This document shows, piece by piece, positions 1 to 8,476 of a DNA stretch of 64,000 nucleotides; the first letter of the stretch is position 1, and every line of letters starts with the position of its first letter. This DNA is from an uncultured Opitutia bacterium (GTDB lineage: Bacteria > Verrucomicrobiota > Verrucomicrobiia > Opitutales > Opitutaceae): assembly GCA_903825285.1 (NCBI GenBank), contig CAIJZY010000036.1:1-64000 (forward strand). The letters are read 5' to 3'. Under the pieces are notes generated by a model. It saw only the letters and a program-made list of their open reading frames with translations, was not told where the DNA came from and did not search any database. A program made the position numbers and the translations under genes.

Positions 1-450
<450 letters not shown>

Positions 451-452
451 GG

Positions 453-578
453 AATTACGATTTACGAGTTACGATTGCGGATTCCAGCCGGCGGCGTGAA
501 CACCGCGCCCGGAATCTGAGACCCACCGGCTGGGCGCATGAATTCGCAATCGTAAATCGTCCCTCGTAAATCGTATAT
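453..578. repeat. Heptad repeat element, inverted arms (nnTTACG type)
   Basis: Left arm 453-480 is four tandem 7-mers of pattern nnTTACG. Right arm 545-578 is their complement (CGTAAAT, CGTATAT) in 7-bp steps. The spacer of about 65 bp holds nothing recognisable. A transcript could fold into a long imperfect hairpin between rpoD and tatA. The same word recurs at 14779-14901. Confidence 0.85.
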
Positions 579-634
579 CCCCCCGTCCCGCTTTCCCGCT
601 TTACAGGCCGGAACACCGGCATAGGTTGCGCATC

Positions 635-874
635 ATGGCTTCATATCCCGCATTCCTCGCCGCGTTCGGCATCGGCGGTACCGAGCTGCTGGTCATCCTG
701 GCCCTCGCGCTCCTGCTCTTCGGCGGCACCAAGCTGCCGTCCCTCGCCCGCGGGTTGGGCCAGTCCATCAAGGAGTTCAAGAAGGCCAGCCGCGATGACC
801 CGGAGGAGGACGCCAAGGCCGCCGCCGAGGCCAAGAAGGCCCCGGACCCCACCAAGACCCACGGCTCGAACTGA
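635..874 (+). CDS. tatA: Sec-independent protein translocase subunit TatA
   Basis: A 79-residue protein. It has an N-terminal membrane segment ([17 protein letters not shown]), the [15 protein letters not shown] hinge with the start of the amphipathic helix (SIKEFKKA), and an acidic, alanine/lysine-rich tail. This is the TatA/E layout. TatA oligomerises in the inner membrane to move folded twin-arginine substrates. I chose the ATG at 635 over an in-frame TTG nine bases upstream because the [15 protein letters not shown] beginning fits the family. No tatB or tatC is in the window. A strong terminator follows directly. Confidence 0.93.
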   Translation: MASYPAFLAAFGIGGTELLVILALALLLFGGTKLPSLARGLGQSIKEFKKASRDDPEEDAKAAAEAKKAPDPTKTHGSN

Positions 875-893
875 GCCCCGGTTCCCTTTCCCC

Positions 894-923
894 AGCGCGC
901 CCCATCCCGGGCGCGCTTTTTTT
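894..923 (+). terminator. Rho-independent terminator after tatA
   Basis: A perfect 9-bp stem (894-902 with 909-917), a 6-nt loop, then a run of seven T at 917-923. It starts 20 bases after the tatA stop codon. Confidence 0.9.
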
Positions 924-975
924 GCGCCCGGGTTCAGGCTGGTTCACCACGAAGGGCGCGCAACTCGATCGGCCA

Positions 976-1073
976 GCGAACGCCGAACGTCCAACGCCGA
1001 ACGCCCACCATCGAAGTGAATTCCAGTGCGCGGCCGCGCCGCGGGACGATCCTTCGGCGTTGGGCGTTCGCCT
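976..1073. repeat. Heptad repeat element, inverted arms (nCGAACG type)
   Basis: Left arm 976-1003 is four 7-mers close to CCGAACG. Right arm 1053-1073 is three 7-mers of the complementary type (TTCGGCG, TTGGGCG). It lies between the tatA terminator and the convergent antiporter stop. The same word forms the array at 57007-57048. Confidence 0.85.
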
Positions 1074-1087
1074 GGTACCTCGCCAGG

Positions 1088-3391
1088 TTACTGCCCCATG
1101 CTGGCCGCCTCACGGAGCCAGACCTTGAAGGCCTTGATCTTCGCGGGCGCGCCAAGCACGAGCACCTCGTCGGCCACGTAGAGCTTCTCCTCCGCCGATG
1201 GGTTCAGGATGCGCAGGCCGTGGCGATGGATGCCCGCCACCTGCACGCCGTGCGTGCGGGCCGGCGACAGGTCGGCGAGCGTCCGGCCCGCGGCGCGGCT
1301 GCCGGCGGCCAGCGTCACCGACTCCATCAGGATCTCCTCGTACAATGAATCCGCCGCGCCCGAGACCGCCCCCAGGAAGGCCTTGCCCGCCCGCACCTGC
1401 TCGGTCGTGCCCATCAGCAGCACGCGGTCGCGCGGATAAAGCACCGTGTCCGGCGTCGGCAGCGGGATCATGAAGCCCTGGCGCTCGATGCCGACCACCG
1501 AGCAGCCGTACCTCGCCCGCAGGTCGAGCTCGGCGATCCGGCGGCCCTGCACGTCCGCCAGGTCCGGCAGCACGCAGTCGATCATGTGCAGCTGCCAGTC
1601 CCCGTGCTGCTGCAGCCACGGCGCCGAGGTCGCGGTCATCTTGCCCTCCGCCGACGTGATCACCTCCTTGAGCTCCACCTCGAGCTGGCTGTGCCAGAAG
1701 ACGAGCCGGCGCCACAGCACGGCCAGCGCCCCGACCACCACCACCGCGACGGCCAGCAGCACCCAGCGGGTCCGGCCCTCCGCGGGCAGCAGGAGGAACA
1801 GCCAGACAAAGAGGGCGGTGCCGGTCAGGGACTTCAGCACGGTCTCGATCATGCCCGCCAGGCGGTCCGCCCGCGGATGACCCGTGGTCGACACCTGCGC
1901 GTAGAGCAGCGCGAGCGCCGAGCAGTTCCGCCAGATCGCCACCAGCGGGGCCAGCAGCACGAGGCAGAGCCCGAACCAGAAGATCACCTGCAGGCCGTTC
2001 GGGAACAGCCAGTCCCGCCCCAGCCAGGCCTCCGCCGCGGTGAACAGCTGGCCGGAAAACACGAGCAGGCCGCTCACGAGCAGCACCTCCACGCCGACCT
2101 GCACGAACCGCTTCTCGCTGAGCTGCCACAGCCGGTTGCGCTGGGTCTGCGCCTGCAGCTGCTCGAGCCACTCGCGGTAGTACCGCAGCGCGTCCTCGAG
2201 CCACCGCGGCTGCCGCGCCAGCAGCGCGTCCGCGATCGGACCCGACCGCCGGATCAGCGCCGGGGCCACCAGCGTGGTCAGCAGCGACACGCCGACCGCC
2301 AGCGGGTAGAAGTTGGCCGGCACGACCGCGTACGCCACGCCGAGCTGCGCGATGATGAAGGAAAACTCGCCGATCGGCGTGACCGCGAGGCCGGTGCGGA
2401 GCGCGTCGCGCGGCGGCGTGCCGACCAGCGTCAGCGCCGTGGTGCAGGCAAAGAATCGCGCCGCAAGCGTGAACGCCGCCACCCCGGCGATCAGCCCGGC
2501 CGAGCTGAACAGCTCGTGCACGTTGATCTGCATGCCGATCGCCACGAAGAAGACCGCGCTGAAGACGTCCCGCATGCCCTCGAACGTGCGCTCGACCTGG
2601 TGCCGGTGCGGCGTCTCCGCCACGATCGTGCCGAGCAGGAACGCCCCGAGCGCGAGCGAGTAGCCCGCATGCTGCGCCACCACCGCCAGCCCAAAGAGCA
2701 GCGCCGCGATCCCGAGGGTCTGCAGCTCCTCGTCCGCCGAGATGCTCATCCGCCGCAGCAGCCACGGCACCAGCAGCAGGCCGCCGACGCCCGCCAGGGC
2801 CACGAACGCGCCGAGCAGGCCGAGCGTGTGGCCCAGCGACTGCCCCCGGCCGGCGCCCGCGCCGCCGAGCTGCACGAGGGAGTTGAGCAGCGTCAGCATC
2901 ACCACCGCCACCACGTCCTCCAGCACGGACACGCCCATCGCCAGCTGGCCCGCGCGCTCGTGGTTCTCGCCGGTCTCGTGGAGGATCTTGGAGATGATCG
3001 CGGACGAGGACACCATCAGCATGCCCGCGAGGAAAAGGGTCTCCGTGCTGCCCCACCCGAGCGCCGCGCCCAGCAGCCGCGTGAGGTAGTAGACCAGGAT
3101 CGCGCCGCCGAAGCTCGCGAGCATCAGCGTCAGGCCCAGCCGGCGCAGCTTGCGCACGCTAAGGCGCAGGCCGATGGAGAACATCAGGAACACCAGGCCC
3201 ACCTGCGCCAGGGTCGCGATGCGCTCGGGGTCCGACACGAGCGAAAACGGCGGCGTGTACGGTCCCACCACCATGCCGGCGGCCAGGAAGCCCACGACCA
3301 CCGACAGGCCCACGCGCTGGCAGACCCAGCCCACGACCCCCGCCACCACGAGGATCACCGCCAGGTCTTGGATGAAATTGATGCCGTGCAT
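1088..3391 (-). CDS. CPA2-family cation:proton antiporter with two RCK_C domains
   Basis: 767 residues. The first 390 or so form a Na+/H+-exchanger membrane domain with the GFLAAGMVVGP, LEDVVAVVML and GAFLLGTIVAETPH segments typical of KefB/YbaL-like antiporters. Further hydrophobic helices lie at about 430-565. The C-terminus carries two TrkA-C (RCK_C) regulatory modules, about 595-680 and 690-765. A Rossmann TrkA-N domain is not apparent, so gating by NAD(H) as in KefC looks unlikely. Predicted role: K+ or Na+ exchange for protons at the inner membrane. The ion is not determinable here. It is transcribed alone, convergent to tatA, and a perfect 14-bp palindrome lies 13 bases upstream of its start. 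Confidence 0.88.
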   Translation of the reverse strand: MHGINFIQDLAVILVVAGVVGWVCQRVGLSVVVGFLAAGMVVGPYTPPFSLVSDPERIATLAQVGLVFLMFSIGLRLSVRKLRRLGLTLMLASFGGAILVYYLTRLLGAALGWGSTETLFLAGMLMVSSSAIISKILHETGENHERAGQLAMGVSVLEDVVAVVMLTLLNSLVQLGGAGAGRGQSLGHTLGLLGAFVALAGVGGLLLVPWLLRRMSISADEELQTLGIAALLFGLAVVAQHAGYSLALGAFLLGTIVAETPHRHQVERTFEGMRDVFSAVFFVAIGMQINVHELFSSAGLIAGVAAFTLAARFFACTTALTLVGTPPRDALRTGLAVTPIGEFSFIIAQLGVAYAVVPANFYPLAVGVSLLTTLVAPALIRRSGPIADALLARQPRWLEDALRYYREWLEQLQAQTQRNRLWQLSEKRFVQVGVEVLLVSGLLVFSGQLFTAAEAWLGRDWLFPNGLQVIFWFGLCLVLLAPLVAIWRNCSALALLYAQVSTTGHPRADRLAGMIETVLKSLTGTALFVWLFLLLPAEGRTRWVLLAVAVVVVGALAVLWRRLVFWHSQLEVELKEVITSAEGKMTATSAPWLQQHGDWQLHMIDCVLPDLADVQGRRIAELDLRARYGCSVVGIERQGFMIPLPTPDTVLYPRDRVLLMGTTEQVRAGKAFLGAVSGAADSLYEEILMESVTLAAGSRAAGRTLADLSPARTHGVQVAGIHRHGLRILNPSAEEKLYVADEVLVLGAPAKIKAFKVWLREAASMGQ

Positions 3392-3403
3392 GCCGAAACA
3401 GAA

Positions 3404-3417
3404 GTCAGACGTCTGAC
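3404..3417. promoter_or_regulatory. 14-bp perfect palindrome upstream of the antiporter gene
   Basis: GTCAGACGTCTGAC is a perfect palindrome 13 bases upstream of the antiporter start codon, in the leader region where a repressor or activator dimer could bind. It could also be two chance 7-mers, given how common heptad repeats are in this genome. No regulator is known. Confidence 0.3.
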
Positions 3418-3476
3418 GTTGAAGACGCGGTGAACCCCTCGCGGCGTCAAGCCAAGGCGTGGTTGGACGATTCTAG

Positions 3477-3644
3477 GGCAAACGCCAAAACGGCAAACGC
3501 CAAAAAAACCCGGGCAAACCCAGCAGGACTCCAAAAATGCCGAGGACGAAGCCAGGGCGGACCAGGATCGGATTTCCTGGTTTTGAAGCCTCAAACGTAG
3601 TCCGATTTCGTTGGCGTTTGGTCCTTGGCGTTTGCCGTTTGCGC
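3477..3644. repeat. Heptad repeat element, inverted arms (GGCAAAC/GCCAAAA type)
   Basis: Left arm 3477-3504 repeats GGCAAAC/GCCAAAA at 7-8 bp steps. Right arm 3610-3644 is five exact 7-mers of the complementary kind (GTTGGCG, TTTGCCG). It fills most of the 346-bp divergent gap between the antiporter and mreB. Confidence 0.85.
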
Positions 3645-3676
3645 GGGAAAGCACGGAGGCTCCGCGCTTTCCCGCG

Positions 3677-3705
3677 TTGACACCCCGCGCGTTGGCCGAT
3701 TCGTT
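3677..3705 (+). promoter_or_regulatory. Possible promoter for mreB
   Basis: A perfect TTGACA at 3677-3682, then 17 bp to TTCGTT at 3700-3705, which is a poor -10. The position, about 33 bases before the mreB ATG and just after the repeat element, is sensible. The weak -10 keeps this tentative. Confidence 0.35.
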
Positions 3706-3737
3706 TCCGTCGGCGGAAACAGCCCCTTCACGCAATC

Positions 3738-4751
3738 ATGGCCAACTTCCTCGGTTACTTCTCAAACGACATCGGCATCGATCTGGGCACCGCTAACACG
3801 CTCGTTTATGTAAAGGACAAGGGCATCGTCCTCCGCGAGCCCTCCGTCGTGGCACTGGACACGGTCAGCCGCAAGGTCCGCGCCGTCGGCGACGAGGCCA
3901 AGCGCATGCTCGGCCGCACCCCCGGCAACATCACCGCCATCCGCCCGATGAAGGACGGCGTCATCGCCGACTTCGACGTCACCGAGGCGATGCTGCGCTA
4001 CTTCATCCGCAAGGTCAGCAGCAGCTCCTTCCGCGCCCCGCCCCGGGTCGTCATCGCCATCCCCTCCGGCATCACCGAGGTCGAGAAGCGCGCGGTCAAG
4101 GACTCCGCCCTCCACGCCGGCGCCCGCGACGTCATCACCATCCCCGAGCCGATGGCCGCGGCCATCGGCGTCGGCCTGCCGATCGACGAGCCCGCCGCCA
4201 ACATGATCGTGGACATCGGCGGCGGCACCACCGAGATCGCCATCATCTCCCTCAACGGCATCGTCTTCTCCAAGTCGATCCGCGTGGCCGGCGACGAGCT
4301 CGACGCCGCCATCATCAATTACATGAAGCGGGCCTATAACCTGCTTATCGGCGAGCGCACGGCGGAAGAGATCAAGATGCGCGTCGGCTCGGCTTACCCG
4401 CTGGACGAGGAGCTCACCATGGAGGTCAAGGGCCGCGACTCCGTGGCCGGCCTGCCCAAGACCATCCACATCACCTCCCAGGAGATCCGCGAGGCGCTGA
4501 GCGACACCATCGCCGCGATCGTGGACGCCGTCCGCGTCACCCTCGAGCGCTGCCCGCCGGAACTTTCCGCCGACCTCGTGGACCGCGGCTTCGTGATGGC
4601 CGGCGGCGGCGCCCTCATCCGCGGCATCGACCGCCTGCTCAGCGAGAAGACCGGCCTGCCGGTCACCGTCGCCGACGACCCGCTCTCCGCCGTCGCCAAC
4701 GGCACCGGCGCGGTCCTCAACGACCTCGCCTGGCTGATGCAGCATGTCTGA
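3738..4751 (+). CDS. mreB: Rod shape-determining protein MreB
   Basis: 337 residues, the usual MreB length. Actin-fold motifs are in order: phosphate-1 [10 protein letters not shown] near residue 15, [13 protein letters not shown], phosphate-2 [10 protein letters not shown] and adenosine motif [12 protein letters not shown]. MreB filaments at the inner membrane orient lateral wall synthesis by the elongasome. It heads mreB-mreC-mreD-PBP2, the standard order, all on the plus strand. No Shine-Dalgarno is visible before the ATG. A heptad element separates it from mreC. Confidence 0.97.
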   Translation: MANFLGYFSNDIGIDLGTANTLVYVKDKGIVLREPSVVALDTVSRKVRAVGDEAKRMLGRTPGNITAIRPMKDGVIADFDVTEAMLRYFIRKVSSSSFRAPPRVVIAIPSGITEVEKRAVKDSALHAGARDVITIPEPMAAAIGVGLPIDEPAANMIVDIGGGTTEIAIISLNGIVFSKSIRVAGDELDAAIINYMKRAYNLLIGERTAEEIKMRVGSAYPLDEELTMEVKGRDSVAGLPKTIHITSQEIREALSDTIAAIVDAVRVTLERCPPELSADLVDRGFVMAGGGALIRGIDRLLSEKTGLPVTVADDPLSAVANGTGAVLNDLAWLMQHV

Positions 4752-4775
4752 TCCCGGCGCGGAGCGCCGGGAAAG

Positions 4776-4858
4776 GGCAGGTGCCACGTGACAAGTGACC
4801 GGATGCGGCCCCCCGCCGACCTCGGCTTGATACTTGTCCCTTGATCCTTGTTACTTTC
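4776..4858. repeat. Heptad repeat element, inverted arms (nnCAAGT type), between mreB and mreC
   Basis: Left arm 4776-4803 has 7-mers such as GACAAGT. Right arm 4824-4858 has five exact 7-mers (GGCTTGA, TACTTGT and variants). It fills the mreB-mreC junction inside an operon and ends 7 bases before the mreC start. Related words occur at 12967, 41264 and 44538. Confidence 0.85.
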
Positions 4859-4865
4859 CCGCATC

Positions 4866-5693
4866 GTGCCCAAACGCTTTGACCAGGCCCGCCCGTTCCT
4901 GACGCTCGCCCTCGTCGGCCTCGCGTGGCTGCTCGTGCCGGTGGTGGTGAAGACGTTCACCCGCGCGAGCTTCTTCGAGCTGACGGCTCCGCTCTCCGTC
5001 GCCCCCTCGTACGCGCGCGACCTGCAGGAGTACTGGACGCTCCGCCTGCACACCAACAGCGAGCTGATCGAGGCCGGCCGCGACCTCGCGCGGCTCAACG
5101 CCTCCTACGAGGAGTCCGTGCAGCAGAACCTCAGCCTGCAGGCCGAGATCGCCCGGCTCGAGGAACTGCTCCGGTTGCCCGCCTACGCCGACTACCGTTC
5201 CGAGCACGCCCGCGTCGTCCGCCGCGACTTCTCCGGCTGGTGGCAGCGGCTCGTCATCCGCAAGGGCCAGAACTACGGCATTCCCGTCGGCGCCCCCGTC
5301 ATCTTCGCCGGCGGCGTCGTCGGCCGCGTCTCCGAGGTCCACACCTACACCGCCGTCGTCGAGCTGATCAGCGATCCCACCGTGCGCCTCGCCGCCGTCG
5401 TCGAGGGCGAGACCCAGCCGATCAGCTTCCAGGGCGGCATCAACACCACTTTCGATCCCCCGAAGGGCGTCATCGAGTTCGTCCCCCTCAACGTCTTCGC
5501 CAGCTCCACCATGCCCAAGAAGCTCGTCACCTCCGGGCTCGGCGGCGTCTTCCCGCCCGGGCTCAGCCTCGGGACCATCACCAAGGTCGAACCCAGCCTC
5601 GACGGCCTCTACAAGACCGGCGAGGTCCAGCTCGACCCGCGCCTCATGTCGCTCACCGAGGTCACCGTGCTCGTCCCGCGCAACCCGGAGTAA
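4866..5693 (+). CDS. mreC: Rod shape-determining protein MreC
   Basis: 275 residues from a GTG start. An N-terminal membrane helix (FLTLALVGLAWLLVPVVV) is followed by a coiled coil at about 50-95 and the paired beta-barrel periplasmic domain (GVVGRVSEV, LISDPTVRLAAVVEG, VTSGLGGVFPPGLSLG). MreC links MreB to the PBP2 machinery in the periplasm. An in-frame TTG 18 bases upstream would place the start inside the heptad array, so I prefer the GTG, which begins VPKRFDQARPF. Confidence 0.93.
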   Translation: MPKRFDQARPFLTLALVGLAWLLVPVVVKTFTRASFFELTAPLSVAPSYARDLQEYWTLRLHTNSELIEAGRDLARLNASYEESVQQNLSLQAEIARLEELLRLPAYADYRSEHARVVRRDFSGWWQRLVIRKGQNYGIPVGAPVIFAGGVVGRVSEVHTYTAVVELISDPTVRLAAVVEGETQPISFQGGINTTFDPPKGVIEFVPLNVFASSTMPKKLVTSGLGGVFPPGLSLGTITKVEPSLDGLYKTGEVQLDPRLMSLTEVTVLVPRNPE

Positions 5694-5787
5694 GGTGTCA
5701 GGTTTATGGTGTAAGTTGTAAGCCCATCCCTCCCTCGCCCCGGCCCACCGCTTACCTCCTAAACCTTACACCTTACCCCTTACACCC
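5693..5787. repeat. Heptad repeat element, inverted arms (AGGTGTA type), between mreC and mreD
   Basis: Left arm 5693-5720 overlaps the last base of the mreC stop and has 7-mers AGGTGTC, AGGTTTA and relatives. Right arm 5749-5787 has five or more exact 7-mers of type nCCTTAC. It ends 9 bases before the mreD ATG. This is the second operon-internal element of the mre cluster, and it uses a different word from the first. Confidence 0.88.
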
Positions 5788-5795
5788 ACCGCCCC

Positions 5796-6305
5796 ATGCG
5801 CCGCACGCTCGTCACCTTCTTCACCCTGCTCCTGCTCTGGGTGCTCCTGGCGGAGGTGAACCACGGGCTCGGGCCGGCGCACGTCTACCTCTTCGCCGGC
5901 GGCCTGTTCATCACCTACGCGGCGCTGGTGCTGCCGCTGCGCGACGGGATCGCCGCCGTGATGCTGGCCGGGCTGGTCTGCGACGCCAGCGCGCCCGTGC
6001 GCGTCGGCACGCACCTGCTGCTCTTCGCCGCCGCCCACGCGGTCGTGTTCAACATCCGGGACCGCCTGCCGCGCGACGAGACCGTGGCGCGGGTGATCGT
6101 CGCCCTGCTGCTCAACCTCGGCCTGTTCCTCGCGCTCTCGTTCGCCCTGATCGGCCGCGGGCCCGCCCCCGGCGCCGTCTGGCCGCGGCTCATCCTCGAC
6201 CTCGTCTGCTCGCAGGTGTTCATCGCGCTGGTCGCGCCCTGGTTCTTCGCGCTGCAGGCGCGCGTGCTCGTGGTCACCCGCGTCGAACGCGACCCTCTCG
6301 CCTGA
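5796..6305 (+). CDS. mreD: Rod shape-determining protein MreD
   Basis: 169 residues with about five hydrophobic segments and little else, the usual size and character of MreD, an integral membrane partner of MreC in the elongasome. Sequence motifs are weak in this family, so the call leans on its place between mreC and PBP2, the hydropathy and the length. The gap to the PBP2 start is 10 bases. Confidence 0.85.
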   Translation: MRRTLVTFFTLLLLWVLLAEVNHGLGPAHVYLFAGGLFITYAALVLPLRDGIAAVMLAGLVCDASAPVRVGTHLLLFAAAHAVVFNIRDRLPRDETVARVIVALLLNLGLFLALSFALIGRGPAPGAVWPRLILDLVCSQVFIALVAPWFFALQARVLVVTRVERDPLA

Positions 6306-6315
6306 GCCCCCGGCC

Positions 6316-8292
6316 ATGGCCGCCAACGACACCAATCTGGCCGACCGCTCCGGCAGCCTCGTCGAGTCGCACAAGAGCTACCAGCCGCGCGTCATCTTCT
6401 TCCATTTCGTGATCCTGGCGCTGCTGGCGACCCTCGTGGCCGGCCTCGCCTACCAGCAGCTGTTCAACACCGCGCGCCACCGCGACACCGAGCGCATGCA
6501 GAACCAGCGGCGCATCCTCGTCCCGGGGCCGCGCGGCAACATCTACGACCGCGAGGGCCGCCTGCTCGTCGGCAACCGCCCGCGCTTCGCCGTCGTCCTC
6601 TACCTCGATGAGCTCAAGGCCGAGTTCATCAGCGAGGCGCGCATCATCCGCCGCAACTACGCCGAGGCCGGCGACAAGGACCTGCCCACCCGCGACCAGT
6701 TCAACCAGATCGCCCGCGCCAGCGTGGTCCAGCGCTACCTCGACCAGGTCAACCAGATCCTCCAGCGCCACGGCAACGTCGACCTCGTCGACCTCCGCAA
6801 GCACTTCTCCCGCGAGCTGCTGCTGCCCTACACGCTGATCGACGACCTCGAGCCCGCCGACTACGCCAAGCTCGTCGAGCGCCTGCCGGTGAAGTCCCCG
6901 CTGCAGGTCTATGCCTCCAGCACGCGCTTCTACCCCTACGGCTCCACCCTCGCGCACACGCTGGGCTATATCGGCGTTGAGACCGACATCGATGCCGAGG
7001 ACTTCCCGGGCGACGACCTGAAGACGTTCAAGATGAAGGGCACCATCGGACGCGACGGCCTGGAGAAGGTCTTCGACACGCGCCTGCAGGGCGAGGCCGG
7101 CGGCTCCATCTTCCGCGTCAGCCCCGCCGGCTACAAAATCAACCCGCCCCTCGAGAAGCGCCTCCCGGTGCAGGGCAAGAACCTGGTCACCTCGATCGAC
7201 CTCGACCTCCAGCGCGTCGCCGAGGAGGCCATCGTCAAGATTGCCGGCGACGACATGGTGGGCTCAGTCGTGGCGCTTGATGTGCGCACGGGCGAGGTGC
7301 TCGTGATGGCCAGCAAGCCCGATTACGACCTGACGCATTTCACGCCGCGCCCCAGCCACGACACCATCGCCGACATCGAAGCCCGCCAGGCCTGGTCCAA
7401 CCGCACGATCAGCAGCGCTTACCCGCCCGGCTCCACGTTCAAAATCCTCACCTCCATCGCCGCGATGCGGGCCGGGGCGATCGATCCCGATACTCCCATC
7501 ATCGATTGCGAGGGCACGCTGCGAAAGAACAACCGCACCTACTACTGTTACAATGGCCGGGGCCACCACGGCGAGGTGCTCTTGGCCGATGCCATCGCCG
7601 ACAGCTGCGACATCTACTTTTACCAGGCAGGCTGGCTGACAGATGCCGAAGTCGTCGCCGCTGAAGCGCGCCGCTTTCACCTGGATCAAAAGACCGGAAT
7701 CGAACTGCCCCATGAGACCGGTCGCATGGTCATTCCCGACAAAGCCTACAAGGAACGTGTGAGGGGCGAAAAATGGTACCCCGGCGATACCGCCAACATG
7801 GCGATTGGGCAGGGCGACGTGCTTGTCACCCCGCTGCTGATGGCCTGCTTCACCGCTTCCGTCGCTCGCAACGAGGTCATCACCCAGCCCACCCTCATCC
7901 ACCACGACAACGCCCCGACACAGCACACGGAGTCCATCGGACTCACTGCAAAGCAGCGTGCGGCCCTGCTCGCCGGCATGGAAGGCTGCATCACGCATGG
8001 CACGGCGGCCAAGACTTTGGCACTGCCCGAATTTCATATCCCGGGTGTGCGCTTCGGCGGCAAGACCGGCACCGCCCAGGTACCCGGCAAAAAGAATGTC
8101 GCCTGGTTCATCTGTTTCGCCCCGCTCGAAAACCCGGAAATCGCCGTCGCCGTCGCCATCGAAGGCGACACCCCGAACGAGGAATACGGCGGAGGCCGCT
8201 ACGCCGCCCCCATCGGCGCCACGATTCTCCGGAAATATTTCGACAAGCGAAACCACCCGCCCGCCTTCAGCACGCCGATCAAGCCCGAATGA
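6316..8292 (+). CDS. mrdA: Penicillin-binding protein 2 (peptidoglycan transpeptidase)
   Basis: 658 residues. An N-terminal membrane anchor lies at about 30-50, followed by the dimerisation/pedestal region and a C-terminal transpeptidase. Catalytic motifs are complete: SxxK as S373-TFK-376 (PPGSTFK), SxD as S430-C-D432, and K583-T-G585 (GGKTGTAQV). SxD rather than SxN is normal for PBP2. It cross-links lateral wall glycan during elongation, with MreBCD. RodA is not adjacent. The length and the operon position support class B PBP2 rather than FtsI. Confidence 0.95.
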   Translation: MAANDTNLADRSGSLVESHKSYQPRVIFFHFVILALLATLVAGLAYQQLFNTARHRDTERMQNQRRILVPGPRGNIYDREGRLLVGNRPRFAVVLYLDELKAEFISEARIIRRNYAEAGDKDLPTRDQFNQIARASVVQRYLDQVNQILQRHGNVDLVDLRKHFSRELLLPYTLIDDLEPADYAKLVERLPVKSPLQVYASSTRFYPYGSTLAHTLGYIGVETDIDAEDFPGDDLKTFKMKGTIGRDGLEKVFDTRLQGEAGGSIFRVSPAGYKINPPLEKRLPVQGKNLVTSIDLDLQRVAEEAIVKIAGDDMVGSVVALDVRTGEVLVMASKPDYDLTHFTPRPSHDTIADIEARQAWSNRTISSAYPPGSTFKILTSIAAMRAGAIDPDTPIIDCEGTLRKNNRTYYCYNGRGHHGEVLLADAIADSCDIYFYQAGWLTDAEVVAAEARRFHLDQKTGIELPHETGRMVIPDKAYKERVRGEKWYPGDTANMAIGQGDVLVTPLLMACFTASVARNEVITQPTLIHHDNAPTQHTESIGLTAKQRAALLAGMEGCITHGTAAKTLALPEFHIPGVRFGGKTGTAQVPGKKNVAWFICFAPLENPEIAVAVAIEGDTPNEEYGGGRYAAPIGATILRKYFDKRNHPPAFSTPIKPE

Positions 8293-8316
8293 CCCGGACG
8301 CCGGGGCCGATCGGAT

Positions 8317-8465
8317 TTCTCACCACGAAGGGCATGAAGCCAAGCCCGGTTGGACTTCGCGCGCTTCGCGGCCTTGGCGGTAAGTCACACTCCGCCGAAC
8401 AGGTTTACGGCCAAGCACGCAGGCCAGAGAATCCGGCTTCGTGCGCTTCGCGTCCTTCGTGGTGC
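8317..8465. repeat. Nonad (9-bp period) repeat element
   Basis: The convergent gap between PBP2 and the transglutaminase gene holds CACGAAG-type units at 8317-8339, complementary units (CTTCGCG, CCTTGGCGG) at 8355-8382, and GGCTTCGTG, CGCTTCGCG, TCCTTCGTG in exact 9-bp steps at 8435-8461. It is the same class as 21138-21302 and 42139-42315, with one inner arm decayed. Confidence 0.75.
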
Positions 8466-8476
8466 AACCCGGCTCC

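Noticed and set aside
453-578. CRISPR array reading of the tandem repeats
   Set aside because: Units are 7-9 bp with no unique spacers between them and no cas genes; arms are inverted, unlike CRISPR.
1586-3433. Long plus-strand open frame of 615 codons opposite the antiporter gene
   Set aside because: Composition is His/Arg/Gln-rich nonsense with no domain. It is the antisense shadow of a well-supported antiporter gene, as expected in GC-rich DNA.
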